A DNA stretch of 47,446 nucleotides from Lachnospiraceae bacterium (GCA_024687305.1 JAILEQ010000180.1:1-47446); one strand, 5' to 3'. Positions 21,008 through 29,523 are shown, counted from the stretch's first letter. The notes: generated by a model not told the origin, from the sequence alone. Numbers and translations are program-made.

Positions 21008-22009
21008 TTGAACTATATAAAAAGATATTTAAAAAAGCACATTAAATTGATCGTATTGTTTGCCTTTATCGTGCTTGTTTTCTTTATAATCTTTGTAAAT
21101 TACGGCATTGAATTAAGGGCGATAATCTATCCGACTGTCCTGACGCTCATTATGGCGCTGTTTCTTGCTGCCTTCGGTGTGATAAGAGACAAAAAGCGAC
21201 ACAAGATCGTGGAGGATATAATCCTTAAAAAAGCGGACGTTGACGAATCTGTTTTTCCCGAACCTTTAAATGCCGTTGAAGACGACTATCTTAAGCTTAT
21301 AAAGCTTCTTAAAGAAGAGATTGTAAACAGAGAATGTGAGTACGAAGAAAAAAACAGAAATCTTTCGGATTATTATACGATGTGGGTACATCAGGTTAAG
21401 ACACCGATAGCTTCGATGAAGCTTAAGCTTTCCGAGGCTGACAGCGAGAGCGCAAGACTCATCGCGTCCGATTTGAGACGCATCGAGCAATATGTCGATA
21501 TGGTGCTCACTTATGTAAGACTCAATTCGGAATCTACGGATTATGTTTTTAAGAAGATAAAAGCCGATGATGTCATAAAGCCTTCCGTAAGAAAGTTTTC
21601 ACATGACTTTATCTCCAAGAAACTATCTTTGTCGTACGAGGGATCGGACATAGAACTTCTTACCGATGAAAAGTGGCTCGGGTTCGTAATAGAACAACTG
21701 CTATCCAACGCGGTGAAGTATACAAAAGAAGGTGGTATCACGATATCTGTAACAGAGGACGACAGGTATGCAGTCATATCGATAAAGGATACGGGAATAG
21801 GCATTCCCGCGGAAAATCTTCCGAGGATATTCGAATCGGGTTATACCGGACTTAACGGACGAACCGATTCCCATTCGAGTGGTATAGGTTTATATATCTG
21901 TAAAAAGATATGCGATAATCTCGGAATTACCGTTAAAGTTTTATCCGAAGTTTCAAAGGGCAGTGAATTTTTACTTATGATACCCAAAGAAAGCGGGAAA
22001 TTTGAATAA
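21008..22009 (+). CDS. BceS-like intramembrane-sensing histidine kinase
   Basis: A 333-residue kinase. Two transmembrane helices (about 10-33 and 38-58) enclose only a few residues, the hallmark of BceS-type kinases that sense through their transporter rather than directly. The phospho-accepting His is H128 in WVHQVKTPIAS. The ATP-binding domain shows LLSNAVKY (N box), DTGIGI (G1) and SSGIGLY (G2). The frame is open from 20894, but GGAG 7 bases before the TTG at 21008 marks the start and avoids overlap with the regulator gene. Confidence 0.9.
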   Translation: MNYIKRYLKKHIKLIVLFAFIVLVFFIIFVNYGIELRAIIYPTVLTLIMALFLAAFGVIRDKKRHKIVEDIILKKADVDESVFPEPLNAVEDDYLKLIKLLKEEIVNRECEYEEKNRNLSDYYTMWVHQVKTPIASMKLKLSEADSESARLIASDLRRIEQYVDMVLTYVRLNSESTDYVFKKIKADDVIKPSVRKFSHDFISKKLSLSYEGSDIELLTDEKWLGFVIEQLLSNAVKYTKEGGITISVTEDDRYAVISIKDTGIGIPAENLPRIFESGYTGLNGRTDSHSSGIGLYICKKICDNLGITVKVLSEVSKGSEFLLMIPKESGKFE

Positions 22010-22050
22010 AGGTTCCAAATATATATGTCGGCATATAAAGAAATGTTTTC

Positions 22051-22085
22051 TTACAAAAATGTAAGATTTTAAGGCAAAAATGTAA
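22051..22085 (+). promoter_or_regulatory. BceR-type operator with secondary box
   Basis: TTACA-AAAA-TGTAA (22051-22064) is an exact match to the TnACA-N4-TGTAA site known for BceR-like regulators, and extends to a 16-base palindrome at 22050-22065. A degenerate second box at 22072-22085 keeps C-A-N4-TGTAA and lies 21 bases, two helical turns, downstream. This fits the main-box/linker/secondary-box layout described in Bacillus. No convincing -10 could be placed. Confidence 0.75.
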
Positions 22086-22120
22086 GCACATGAAATGGAG
22101 CTTGCATTTTTTTTGTTTTA
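22076..22120 (+). terminator. Terminator or attenuator between kinase and transporter genes
   Basis: AAAAATGTAAGC (22076-22087) can pair with GCTTGCATTTTT (22100-22111) through 12 pairs including one G-U, with a 12-base loop, followed by TTTGTTTT. It overlaps the secondary operator box, so DNA and RNA signals share the same bases. Confidence 0.65.
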
Positions 22121-22217
22121 AACTTCTTTTGTAAGCCGGTCACGTTTCTGCAGGCATCGATCCGCGACAGGGCTTTGGACAATATGAACAGGCAATTAAA
22201 TTCGAAGGAGAATGGTA

Positions 22218-22979
22218 ATGAAAATACTTGATGTAAATAATCTAAAGAAAACATATACGACAAGACTTTCGTCGAACAAGGTAGAGGCGTTAAAAGGCGT
22301 CACCTTTGATGTAAACGAAGGCGAGTACGTGGCTATCATGGGTGAGTCGGGCTCCGGAAAGACCACTCTGCTCAACATAGTAGCTTCCCTTGATAAGCCT
22401 ACCGCAGGCAGCGTGTTCCTTGACGATGAGGATATCACCAAGATAAAAGACAAGGAACTTGCTAAATTCAGACGTGATAATCTCGGATTTGTATTTCAGG
22501 AGTTCAATCTTCTTGATACTTTTACGCTTGAGGACAATATCTTTCTTCCCCTCGTACTTGCGGGTGAAAGTTACAAAGAAATGGCACCGAAGATAGTGCC
22601 TATTGCCAAGAGACTTGGTATTAGCGATCTTTTAAAGAAGTACCCTTACGAAGTATCGGGCGGTCAAAAGCAGCGTGCTGCGGTAGCTAGAGCGCTTATC
22701 ACCAATCCGAGACTTGTTCTTGCCGATGAGCCTACCGGAGCGCTCGATTCCAAGTCGACCGATGAGCTTCTTTCGCTTTTTGAAGCGATCAATGCAATGG
22801 GTCAGACCATCCTTATGGTAACTCACTCCGTAAAGGCAGCCAGCAAAGCGAAACGTGTTCTTTTTATCAAAGACGGAGTTGTATATCACCAGCTTTATAA
22901 AGGCGATCAAACCGATGAGCAGATGTATCAGAGCATCTCGGATACACTTACGATGCTTCAGACCGGAGGTGACAGATAA
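22218..22979 (+). CDS. BceA-like ABC transporter ATPase
   Basis: A 253-residue ATPase of the MacB/BceA type. Walker A is GESGSGKTTLLN near 40-51. The Q-loop is FQEFNLLDTFTLEDN. The signature is VSGGQKQR near 143. Walker B is LVLADEPTGALDS. It powers removal of peptide antibiotics from lipid-linked wall precursors in this family. GAAGGAG is 7 bases from the ATG at 22218 and only 1 from the ATG at 22212, so the later start is chosen. Its stop and the permease start overlap (TAATG). Confidence 0.95.
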   Translation: MKILDVNNLKKTYTTRLSSNKVEALKGVTFDVNEGEYVAIMGESGSGKTTLLNIVASLDKPTAGSVFLDDEDITKIKDKELAKFRRDNLGFVFQEFNLLDTFTLEDNIFLPLVLAGESYKEMAPKIVPIAKRLGISDLLKKYPYEVSGGQKQRAAVARALITNPRLVLADEPTGALDSKSTDELLSLFEAINAMGQTILMVTHSVKAASKAKRVLFIKDGVVYHQLYKGDQTDEQMYQSISDTLTMLQTGGDR

Positions 22980-25018
22980 TGGATAAAACAAGAAAGAGAG
23001 GACTGTTTGCGTCGCTTGCGATAAACGGCGTAAAAAACAACTCAAAGCTTTATGTTCCGTATATGATAACTTCTATCGGAACCATAGCTGTTTTCTATAT
23101 TCTGTATGCGCTCATGATGGATGTGGATTCCTCTTCTATCGGAGGAAGAAGCTATCTTGCCATAATACTCGGACTCGGAACTTATGTGATAGTCATCTTC
23201 GGAGTACTGTTTTTGCTCTACACCAATTCGTTTCTGATCGGTGCCAGAACAAAAGAATTCGGTTTGTACAACGTGCTTGGCATGAGCAAGATCCATATTG
23301 CCAAGATCGTTGCTTCCGAAGCTTTTATGACAGGAAGTATTTCGATGATCGCAGGTCTTTTGGTGGGTATATTGTTTGAAAAACTTGTGCAGACGATAAT
23401 GTACAAGATAATAAATGCCGAGCAGGATTATTACTTTCACATATACTGGGGAGGGATTTGGAGAACACTCGTTTTCTTTGGGGCGATATTTGCACTTTTG
23501 ATGGTAAGAAGTGTCGTAAGAGTATACAGACTCAATACGATAGATCTTATGAAAAATGACAAGGTTGGTGAAAAGCCTCCGAAAGCAAACTGGCTGATCG
23601 CTCTTGCGGGAATAATAATGTTGGCTGTGGCTTATTATATCTCAGTAACCACCAAGAGCCCTTTGTCTGCATTGACGTTGTTCTTTTTAGCTGTTGTACT
23701 CGTTATTCTGGCAACTTATCTTATCTTTATCGCAGGTTCCGTCACACTTTGCAGAGTGCTTCAAAAGAACAAGAAATACTATTATTCGAGAAAACACTTT
23801 GTTTCTTTGTCCCAGATGGTATACAGGATGAAACGAAACGGAGCGGGACTGGCAACGATATGTATTCTTTCAACAATGGTACTTGTCATGCTTTCTTCCA
23901 CAACCTGCATGTATTTCGGAAAAGAGTACGGTCTTAAGGCAATGTATCCTTCGGATGTGATGATGAGTGTTTACAGGGATATTGAAGGATCTCCCGATAT
24001 TTCGGCCGAGGTGGAGAAGGATCTGGACGATTTCTTTGAAAATGCCGCAAAAGAAGCGGAATATACACTCGAAAACAAGACTACCACAAAAACAGTAAGT
24101 GAACTGTTCTATTGGGAAGGAGATACTTTCAGTAATGACAGAGATCTTTTTGGAGGCGAACTTAACACCGGTACAAACGAAAAACTGTGGGAAGTGCTGT
24201 TTGTGCCTGTAAGCGAGTATGAGAGACTTTCGGGAAAACAGCTCACTATTAAAGACGATGAATTCTATATTGTTGTTTATAACAGCAAAAAGAAAATACC
24301 TTCCGAGATAATGCTAAACGGCGAGAAACATTACAAGATCGTCAATAATGAAGAACCGGACAGAGATTTTTACAGATACGATTCGGTAGGAACAGATCTT
24401 ATTCAGATGTGTGCACTTATTTGCAACGAATATCCGGATAATCTCGGAGCAAACACGAAGGAAAAGTTTACTTACGGGTTAGATTTAAAAGACGCGACTC
24501 CTTCTGAGCAAAGAAGATTTTTTGATTCCATAGAAGAGGATTGCTGTCAGCTTATGCGTGATAAAAATTATTCTGATGATTATTATTTCGTTTTTGAGAG
24601 CAGAGAGGAAAACAGAGCCGATTTCTATGAGATGTACGGCGGAATGTTCTTCTTGGGAATTGTGTTAAGCGTAATGTTTACGTCCGCACTCGTCCTTATA
24701 ATCTACTACAAGCAGATTTCGGAAGGATACGAGGACGGTTCACGTTACGAGATCATGAAAAAGGTCGGAATGACCGGAAAAGATATCAGGAAGAACGTTA
24801 ATTCACAGATGAAGACGGTATTTTACATGCCGCTCGTCATGGCGATCCTTCACCTGGCGTTTGCTTTTCCCATCATATTCAGAATACTTACACTGTTCGG
24901 ACTTATCAATCTGTCCGTTCAGATCACAACAGCCGTTGTCAGTGCTGTCCTATTTGGAGTATTATATACTGTAGTGTACAATTTCACTTCTAACAGTTAC
25001 TACAAACTTGTCAGATAA
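22979..25018 (+). CDS. BceB-like ABC transporter permease
   Basis: A 679-residue permease with ten predicted transmembrane helices. Two FtsX-type blocks, residues about 15-300 and 550-679, flank a large extracytoplasmic domain of about 230 residues between helices VII and VIII. That layout is diagnostic of BceB/peptide-7-exporter permeases, which also act as the sensor for their kinase. GGAGG lies 10 bases before the start. The regulator, kinase, ATPase and permease are all in order here, making a complete module. Candidate inducers are bacitracin-like or lantibiotic peptides (inference). Confidence 0.93.
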   Translation: MDKTRKRGLFASLAINGVKNNSKLYVPYMITSIGTIAVFYILYALMMDVDSSSIGGRSYLAIILGLGTYVIVIFGVLFLLYTNSFLIGARTKEFGLYNVLGMSKIHIAKIVASEAFMTGSISMIAGLLVGILFEKLVQTIMYKIINAEQDYYFHIYWGGIWRTLVFFGAIFALLMVRSVVRVYRLNTIDLMKNDKVGEKPPKANWLIALAGIIMLAVAYYISVTTKSPLSALTLFFLAVVLVILATYLIFIAGSVTLCRVLQKNKKYYYSRKHFVSLSQMVYRMKRNGAGLATICILSTMVLVMLSSTTCMYFGKEYGLKAMYPSDVMMSVYRDIEGSPDISAEVEKDLDDFFENAAKEAEYTLENKTTTKTVSELFYWEGDTFSNDRDLFGGELNTGTNEKLWEVLFVPVSEYERLSGKQLTIKDDEFYIVVYNSKKKIPSEIMLNGEKHYKIVNNEEPDRDFYRYDSVGTDLIQMCALICNEYPDNLGANTKEKFTYGLDLKDATPSEQRRFFDSIEEDCCQLMRDKNYSDDYYFVFESREENRADFYEMYGGMFFLGIVLSVMFTSALVLIIYYKQISEGYEDGSRYEIMKKVGMTGKDIRKNVNSQMKTVFYMPLVMAILHLAFAFPIIFRILTLFGLINLSVQITTAVVSAVLFGVLYTVVYNFTSNSYYKLVR

Positions 25019-25036
25019 GAAAGCGAAGGAATATCG

Positions 25037-27340
25037 ATGGATGTTGAAGCCGTATTGGTAAAAATGGATGAGGCCATCGCCGAAAACAGAGGCGGGGAGG
25101 TCGAAGGAATACTTACAGAGGCTATACATACAGCAGTTGAGGAGGGCGACGACGGCGCCCTCCTTCAATTGCTTAATGAGCTTTTGGGATATTACAGAGA
25201 GGTAGGAAGAACGGAAGATTCGTATCAGATCGCGGATACGATACTCGGAGTCGCAGAGCACATGGGGCTAAACGGAAGCCTTCCGTACGCCACATGTTTA
25301 CTCAATATCGCCAATGCTTACAGAGCCGGCGGAAGACTTGTCGAATCTCTTGAATACTATAAAGAGGTGGAGAACATCTATGCCGCGGTTTTGCCCGAGA
25401 AATCGCTTCTGGCAGCAAGTCTTTTAAACAACAAGGCGCTCCTTTATCAGGAGATGGGATCGTTAAACGATGCGATAGAAGCACTTAACAAGGCTTTATC
25501 CATCGTTACCGAGGCGGGAGAGAAGTTCGAGATCGCGGTAACTCACGCCAATCTTGCCAATACATACATCGGTCTTGCGGATTATGATAACGCTTTAAAA
25601 GAAGCAAAAGCTTCGGTCGATTGTTTTAATGCGATGGAACTTAAGGATTCGCATTACGCATCGGCTCTTTATGCTCTCGGTCTTTGCATGTTTGAATCGG
25701 GAGACGGGAAAGGCGCCAAGGATAAGCTTTCGGAGGCGTTGACGATAATGGAAGAAAGCCTCGGAAGAAACGAGTTCTACTATCGGATAATGGATGAACT
25801 GAAGCGTTGTGAGACATCTATGTACGAAGAAACCGCCTCCGACGATGCTCCTTTAACGAAAGAGCCCGGTACAGACGATATAAAGGGGCTTAAGATAGCA
25901 AAAGATCTCTATGAAAAGGTGTTCAAAGTTAAGATCGAAGAAGAACTGCCCGAATGGAAAGATAAGATCGCGGTAGGATTGTTCGGTCGCGGATCGGATT
26001 GTTTTGGATACGACGACGAGATCTCAAGAGATCACGACTGGGGTCCGAGACTATGTGTTATTTTATCAAAAGAGACATATGACCGGATCGGTCAAAAACT
26101 TGAAAAAATTTATGCCGATCTTCCCCAATCCTTTGAGGGAGCGGATTTCGCACCACAGGTAAGCGGTCACAAGAGACATGGAATTTTCATTTTGGAAGAT
26201 TTTGTGGGAGATCTTCTCGGAACATGGCCAATCAATGATAACGACCGTTTTTCGATTCCGGACTATGCTTTTGCATCGATGATCAACGGCGAGATATTCG
26301 TTGACCCGGAAGGTCAAATATCAAGGATAAGGGAAGAACTATCAAAAGGACATCCCTTAAATGTGCTCCTTAGAAAGATCGCCCAAAGTGCCGCACAATT
26401 TTGCCAGAGAGCGCAATACAATTATAAAAGAGCTTTAAGCCGGGGCGACGATCTGACGGCTGAGATAATGCTTTATGAAGGCATAAAAGATGCATTAACG
26501 CTTGCTCATTACATAGATAATGTATATCCGCCACACGATAAGTGGCTCGTAAGGAGTGCCGAAGATCTTTCCTTCGGAAAAGAACTTGTGGGACTTTGCA
26601 GAGCCAAAGACGTCGATTCCATAGGAAAATTGCTTGCGAACAAGTTGTATGAAAGATCGTACATAAGCGATATCGACGACTATCTCGATCATCATACGGA
26701 TGAACTGATATTTAAGAGCGGTATCGCAGACAAATCGATAGACGAACTCGCCGACATGGTGACAAAAGTTGAATTCGAAGCTTTTGATAAGGTACAAAAC
26801 GAAGGAGGCAGAGCATCGTGCCAGGACGACTATCACACCTTCTCCATAATGCGCAAAAGCCAGTACCTTACCTGGAATAAAGATATGCTCATGCAGTATC
26901 TTTACGACTTTGACCGCGAATTCAAACTCGGCCACAACCTCATCACCGAAAAATACGGCCGCATGATGGAAAGCACTGCGCCCGAACGATACGCCGAAAT
27001 AAAAGACAGTTTTCCTTTCGTAAACGACGAAAAGAAAGCCATCATAGAAGCGATCATCGCCATGCAGGTAAAACGCCGCGAAGACTTCGCCCGGAAATAC
27101 CCCAAACTCTCAAACCGCGCCCGTCTCATCCACACGTCTGAAGACACACCCTACGAAACCTCTTTCGAGACCTATCTTCGCGGTGAGATGATGACCTATT
27201 CCGATAAAATGCTTGAACTCTATGCACGGTTCATCATCGAACTGGAAAACAACGACGAGAGTATAACTGAAAAAACTATGCTCAACAGTGTGCGTCTATA
27301 TGGTTATGACACATTGGAAAACGCTGAGGCAAATGCGTGA
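25037..27340 (+). CDS. TPR - DUF4037 - DUF4125 fusion protein
   Basis: A 767-residue soluble protein with three parts. Residues 1-260 are TPR-like helical repeats (e.g. LNNKALLYQEMGSLNDAIEAL). Residues about 285-560 match DUF4037, with a nucleotidyltransferase-like core GRGSDCFGYDDEISRDHDWG at about 316-335. Residues about 568-767 match DUF4125, with FDKVQNEGGRASCQDD, MRKSQYLTW and SFETYLRGEM. DUF4037 resembles antibiotic or small-molecule nucleotidyltransferases by its G-S...D-x-D motif; catalytic activity is not shown. Arginine codons change at about residue 600: mostly AGA/AGG before, only CGN after. It follows the bceB gene by 18 bases. Function is unknown. Confidence 0.82.
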   Translation: MDVEAVLVKMDEAIAENRGGEVEGILTEAIHTAVEEGDDGALLQLLNELLGYYREVGRTEDSYQIADTILGVAEHMGLNGSLPYATCLLNIANAYRAGGRLVESLEYYKEVENIYAAVLPEKSLLAASLLNNKALLYQEMGSLNDAIEALNKALSIVTEAGEKFEIAVTHANLANTYIGLADYDNALKEAKASVDCFNAMELKDSHYASALYALGLCMFESGDGKGAKDKLSEALTIMEESLGRNEFYYRIMDELKRCETSMYEETASDDAPLTKEPGTDDIKGLKIAKDLYEKVFKVKIEEELPEWKDKIAVGLFGRGSDCFGYDDEISRDHDWGPRLCVILSKETYDRIGQKLEKIYADLPQSFEGADFAPQVSGHKRHGIFILEDFVGDLLGTWPINDNDRFSIPDYAFASMINGEIFVDPEGQISRIREELSKGHPLNVLLRKIAQSAAQFCQRAQYNYKRALSRGDDLTAEIMLYEGIKDALTLAHYIDNVYPPHDKWLVRSAEDLSFGKELVGLCRAKDVDSIGKLLANKLYERSYISDIDDYLDHHTDELIFKSGIADKSIDELADMVTKVEFEAFDKVQNEGGRASCQDDYHTFSIMRKSQYLTWNKDMLMQYLYDFDREFKLGHNLITEKYGRMMESTAPERYAEIKDSFPFVNDEKKAIIEAIIAMQVKRREDFARKYPKLSNRARLIHTSEDTPYETSFETYLRGEMMTYSDKMLELYARFIIELENNDESITEKTMLNSVRLYGYDTLENAEANA

Positions 27341-27374
27341 TAATGGTTCGCTGAGTAAAAGATACGCACCGCAC

Positions 27375-27481
27375 ATTATATGTTTGTACCTGAAACCCTT
27401 TCCTGTGTAAAACTATATGACTTTGATTGGCTTAGCTAAACAAAAAGGCCTCCGTCATAATATATTTGTACCTGAAACTCT
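27375..27481 (+). repeat. Direct repeat pair around TTTGTACCTGAAAC
   Basis: A 25-base unit at 27375-27399 recurs at 27457-27481 with 22 of 25 bases identical (offset 82). Both copies hold TTTGTACCTGAAAC. The second copy overlaps the left arm of the large inverted repeat; the first looks like a solitary relic arm. Confidence 0.8.
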
Positions 27482-27587
27482 GTCTGAGGGTCGGCACTTA
27501 ACGAGTCGTCAGACGAGTTTAGTGTCCGCTACGCTCAGACCGAAGCGAGAGCGCGTTGAAGGACGAATATATTATGAAGGAGGCCTT
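27445..27587 (-). terminator. Giant stem terminator / inverted-repeat element downstream of ridA
   Basis: Arms of 25 bases at 27445-27469 and 27563-27587 are inverted with two mismatches. On the minus strand the 3' arm runs straight into TTTTTG, so the base of the stem (AAGGCCTCC...GGAGGCCTT) is an intrinsic terminator for the ridA transcript. The loop of 93 bases is itself folded: GTCTGAG 27482-27488 with CTCAGAC 27534-27540, CGG with CCG, CACT with AGTG, and TCGTC-A-GACGA at the tip. Normal terminators have loops of 3-10 bases. The rest of 27341-27602 shows no gene. Confidence 0.75.
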
Positions 27588-27602
27588 AGCTATTTAGCTA
27601 TT

Positions 27603-27974
27603 TTATACTTCCGCGATTACTTCAATCTCGCAAAGTACATTCTTGGGAAGCGTCTTAACGGCTACGCAGCTTCTTGCGGGTTTGGAGATGAAATATTTGG
27701 CGTAAACTTCGTTGAAGGTTGAAAAGTCGCCCATGTCTGCAAGGAAGCAGCTTGTTTTAACGACTTTGGAGTAGTCGGTGCCGGCTGCTTTTAAGAGTTC
27801 GCCGATGTTTTTGCATACGAGTTCGGTCTGTTCTACGATGCCGCCTTCGACGATGGCGCCGGTGGAAGGTACGATCGCGATCTGGCCGGATGCGAATACG
27901 AGATTGCCGGTTACGATTGCCTGGGAGTAAGGGCCGATGGCCTGGGGTGCGTTGTCTGTGTGGATTACTTTCAT
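27603..27974 (-). CDS. ridA: RidA family enamine/imine deaminase
   Basis: A 123-residue trimeric enzyme that hydrolyses reactive 2-aminoacrylate and related imines formed by PLP enzymes. The family pattern is intact: APQAIGPYSQAI near 9-20, FASGQI near 27-32, the catalytic Arg R101 in KPARSCVAV, and E116 in LCEIEVIA. Its ATG overlaps the stop of the small upstream gene (ATGA). GAGGAGG precedes it. The transcript ends in the giant inverted repeat. Confidence 0.95.
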   Translation of the reverse strand: MKVIHTDNAPQAIGPYSQAIVTGNLVFASGQIAIVPSTGAIVEGGIVEQTELVCKNIGELLKAAGTDYSKVVKTSCFLADMGDFSTFNEVYAKYFISKPARSCVAVKTLPKNVLCEIEVIAEV

Positions 27975-28213
27975 TGTGGATCCTCCTCGTTAAATTCGAC
28001 GGTGACGTAATAGCCCCGTGCGTTTTCGATTACATCTTTTACGATACCTTCTCTGGAGAGCAGCCTTTTGGTGAAGGGATAGTTGCCCGACATGGCGACC
28101 GCGGGATTGATTATGTAGTAGTAATTGCTGGGTAAGACACCTTCGGTGATGGTGACAACGTCGCCTATATTCACCTGTCCGGGTCTTTCCATTTTGAATT
28201 CCATCGATCTCAA
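27971..28213 (-). CDS. Small conserved-looking protein co-translated with ridA
   Basis: An 80-residue soluble protein I do not recognise. It reads as a small beta-rich domain: RPGQVNIGDVVTITEGVLP, then NYYYIINPAVAMSGNYPF, and a C-terminal GYYVTVEFNEE, somewhat like an SH3 or KOW barrel (weak inference). AGGAG at 28222-28226 lies 8 bases from the TTG at 28213 and 17 from the ATG at 28204, so the TTG start is preferred. The ATGA overlap with ridA argues that it is a real gene. Confidence 0.7.
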   Translation of the reverse strand: MRSMEFKMERPGQVNIGDVVTITEGVLPSNYYYIINPAVAMSGNYPFTKRLLSREGIVKDVIENARGYYVTVEFNEEDPQ

Positions 28214-28246
28214 AACAGTGTCTCCTTAAAGAAAGCCTTTTGGATA

Positions 28247-28274
28247 ATTTTATCTTAAAAAGTGTTTTTGGCAA
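28247..28274 (-). promoter_or_regulatory. Promoter for the small gene-ridA operon
   Basis: On the minus strand TTGCCA (28269-28274) and TAAAAT (28247-28252) are 16 bases apart. It lies back to back with the promoter of the SARP regulator. Confidence 0.55.
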
Positions 28275-28281
28275 TAATAAC

Positions 28282-28310
28282 TTGTAAAAATGTTAAATTT
28301 TTTATATCAT
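28282..28310 (+). promoter_or_regulatory. Promoter for the SARP response-regulator operon
   Basis: TTGTAA at 28282-28287 and TATCAT at 28305-28310 with a 17-base spacer; the predicted leader is about 75 bases. Confidence 0.55.
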
Positions 28311-28391
28311 AAAAGATAACGACGGATATGAATTTCCGAACGATAAATAGTAATATTTCAGAAAAGATCATCAGAGAGGGGAGCCGGGGTT

Positions 28392-29492
28392 ATGTTTCAG
28401 GTTATCGCAGTAGATGATGAGCAGAACGCTCTTAACAGATTTGAAAGACTTATTTCTCAGGACAGTCGTCTTAAACTTCTTTCCACATTTACAAAACCGA
28501 CCGAAGCGGCTGAATTTGTAAAGAACAATCAGGTCGATATCGCGTTTTTGGATATTGAAATGCCGGGTATGACCGGTCTTGAACTTGCGGAGGTTTTGCA
28601 GGATTATAATCCTTATATCGAGATAGTTTTCGTTACGGCATACAATCAGTACGCACTTGAGGCATTCAGAGCCCATGCGACCGGATATCTTCTTAAGCCT
28701 TTGTCCAGAGAAGATTTCACCGCTCAGATAGATATCATGGAAAAGAAGCTTTCCAAGGAGCATAAGTCTCAGGATGACAAGCTTTATGTCAGCTGCCTTG
28801 GTTCTTTCTCGATAAGAAAGTCCATGGAGGAAGGCGACAATATCAGATTCCGTACTTCCAAAGCCGAGGAACTTCTGGCATTTTTGATCCATTCGGAAGG
28901 AAGACCGAGATCGAAGGATATGATCCTCGACAATCTTTGGCCCGATGCCGATATCGATAAGGCGGCAAACAATTTCAGAGTAACTTGTACCTATATCCGT
29001 TCTACTTTGGCGGATCTTGGTTATATCGATATTCTTGTAAGAGACCACGACGATTACAGCGTAAATATTCTTAAGATATGCTGCGATTATATTGATTTCA
29101 GGAAAAAGGTTAATAACATCGATGCTCTTTCACTTGAGGAATCGAGAGCTGCCGTAAATCTCTACAAAGGTCCCTATCTTGAAAACCGTTTCTATGATTG
29201 GGCCGAGGATGCAAGAGGATGGCTTGAGAACCGATATGTGGAACTTTTGTATCATACCGGAAAGCTTAACTATGAAGCCGGCAGGATCGATGCTGCCATA
29301 AGCTGCTACGAGGACATCTTAAAGGTGGATCTGTACGAAGAAAACGCCGTAAAAGAGCTCATAAAGCTCAAATCCACCAAGCTTCCTCCCGCTGCGGTAA
29401 GAGAATACTACGATCGCTACTGCAACATGCTTTACGAAGAATACGGTTCTGAACCCTCGAAAGAGCTTAAGGAAATGATCAAGAATCTGTAA
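28392..29492 (+). CDS. Response regulator with SARP-type output (receiver + winged helix + BTAD)
   Basis: A 366-residue protein. Residues 1-120 are a LytR-like receiver with AVDDEQ, phospho-acceptor D54 in AFLDIEMPGMTGLEL, and LLKPLS. Residues about 130-220 are a winged-helix domain (LYVSCLGSFSIRK at its start, then RPRSKDMILDNLWPDAD). Residues about 225-366 are the BTAD helical domain of SARP activators, with the TPR-like LLYHTGKLNYEAGRIDAAISCYEDIL. SARPs are usually pathway activators; a receiver-linked form makes it phosphorylation-controlled. It is followed by two LytS-like kinase genes. GGGGAG precedes the start. Confidence 0.9.
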   Translation: MFQVIAVDDEQNALNRFERLISQDSRLKLLSTFTKPTEAAEFVKNNQVDIAFLDIEMPGMTGLELAEVLQDYNPYIEIVFVTAYNQYALEAFRAHATGYLLKPLSREDFTAQIDIMEKKLSKEHKSQDDKLYVSCLGSFSIRKSMEEGDNIRFRTSKAEELLAFLIHSEGRPRSKDMILDNLWPDADIDKAANNFRVTCTYIRSTLADLGYIDILVRDHDDYSVNILKICCDYIDFRKKVNNIDALSLEESRAAVNLYKGPYLENRFYDWAEDARGWLENRYVELLYHTGKLNYEAGRIDAAISCYEDILKVDLYEENAVKELIKLKSTKLPPAAVREYYDRYCNMLYEEYGSEPSKELKEMIKNL

Positions 29493-29523
29493 AAGTTTCT
29501 GATCGTTACGGCAAGGAGACGTA

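Noticed and set aside
22102-22130. TTGCAT as a -35 for bceA
   Set aside because: The hexamer 17 bases downstream (TCTTTT) is not a plausible -10.
28371-29048. 225-residue antisense open frame across the SARP regulator
   Set aside because: No start signal or family features; the plus frame is a clear receiver-SARP protein.
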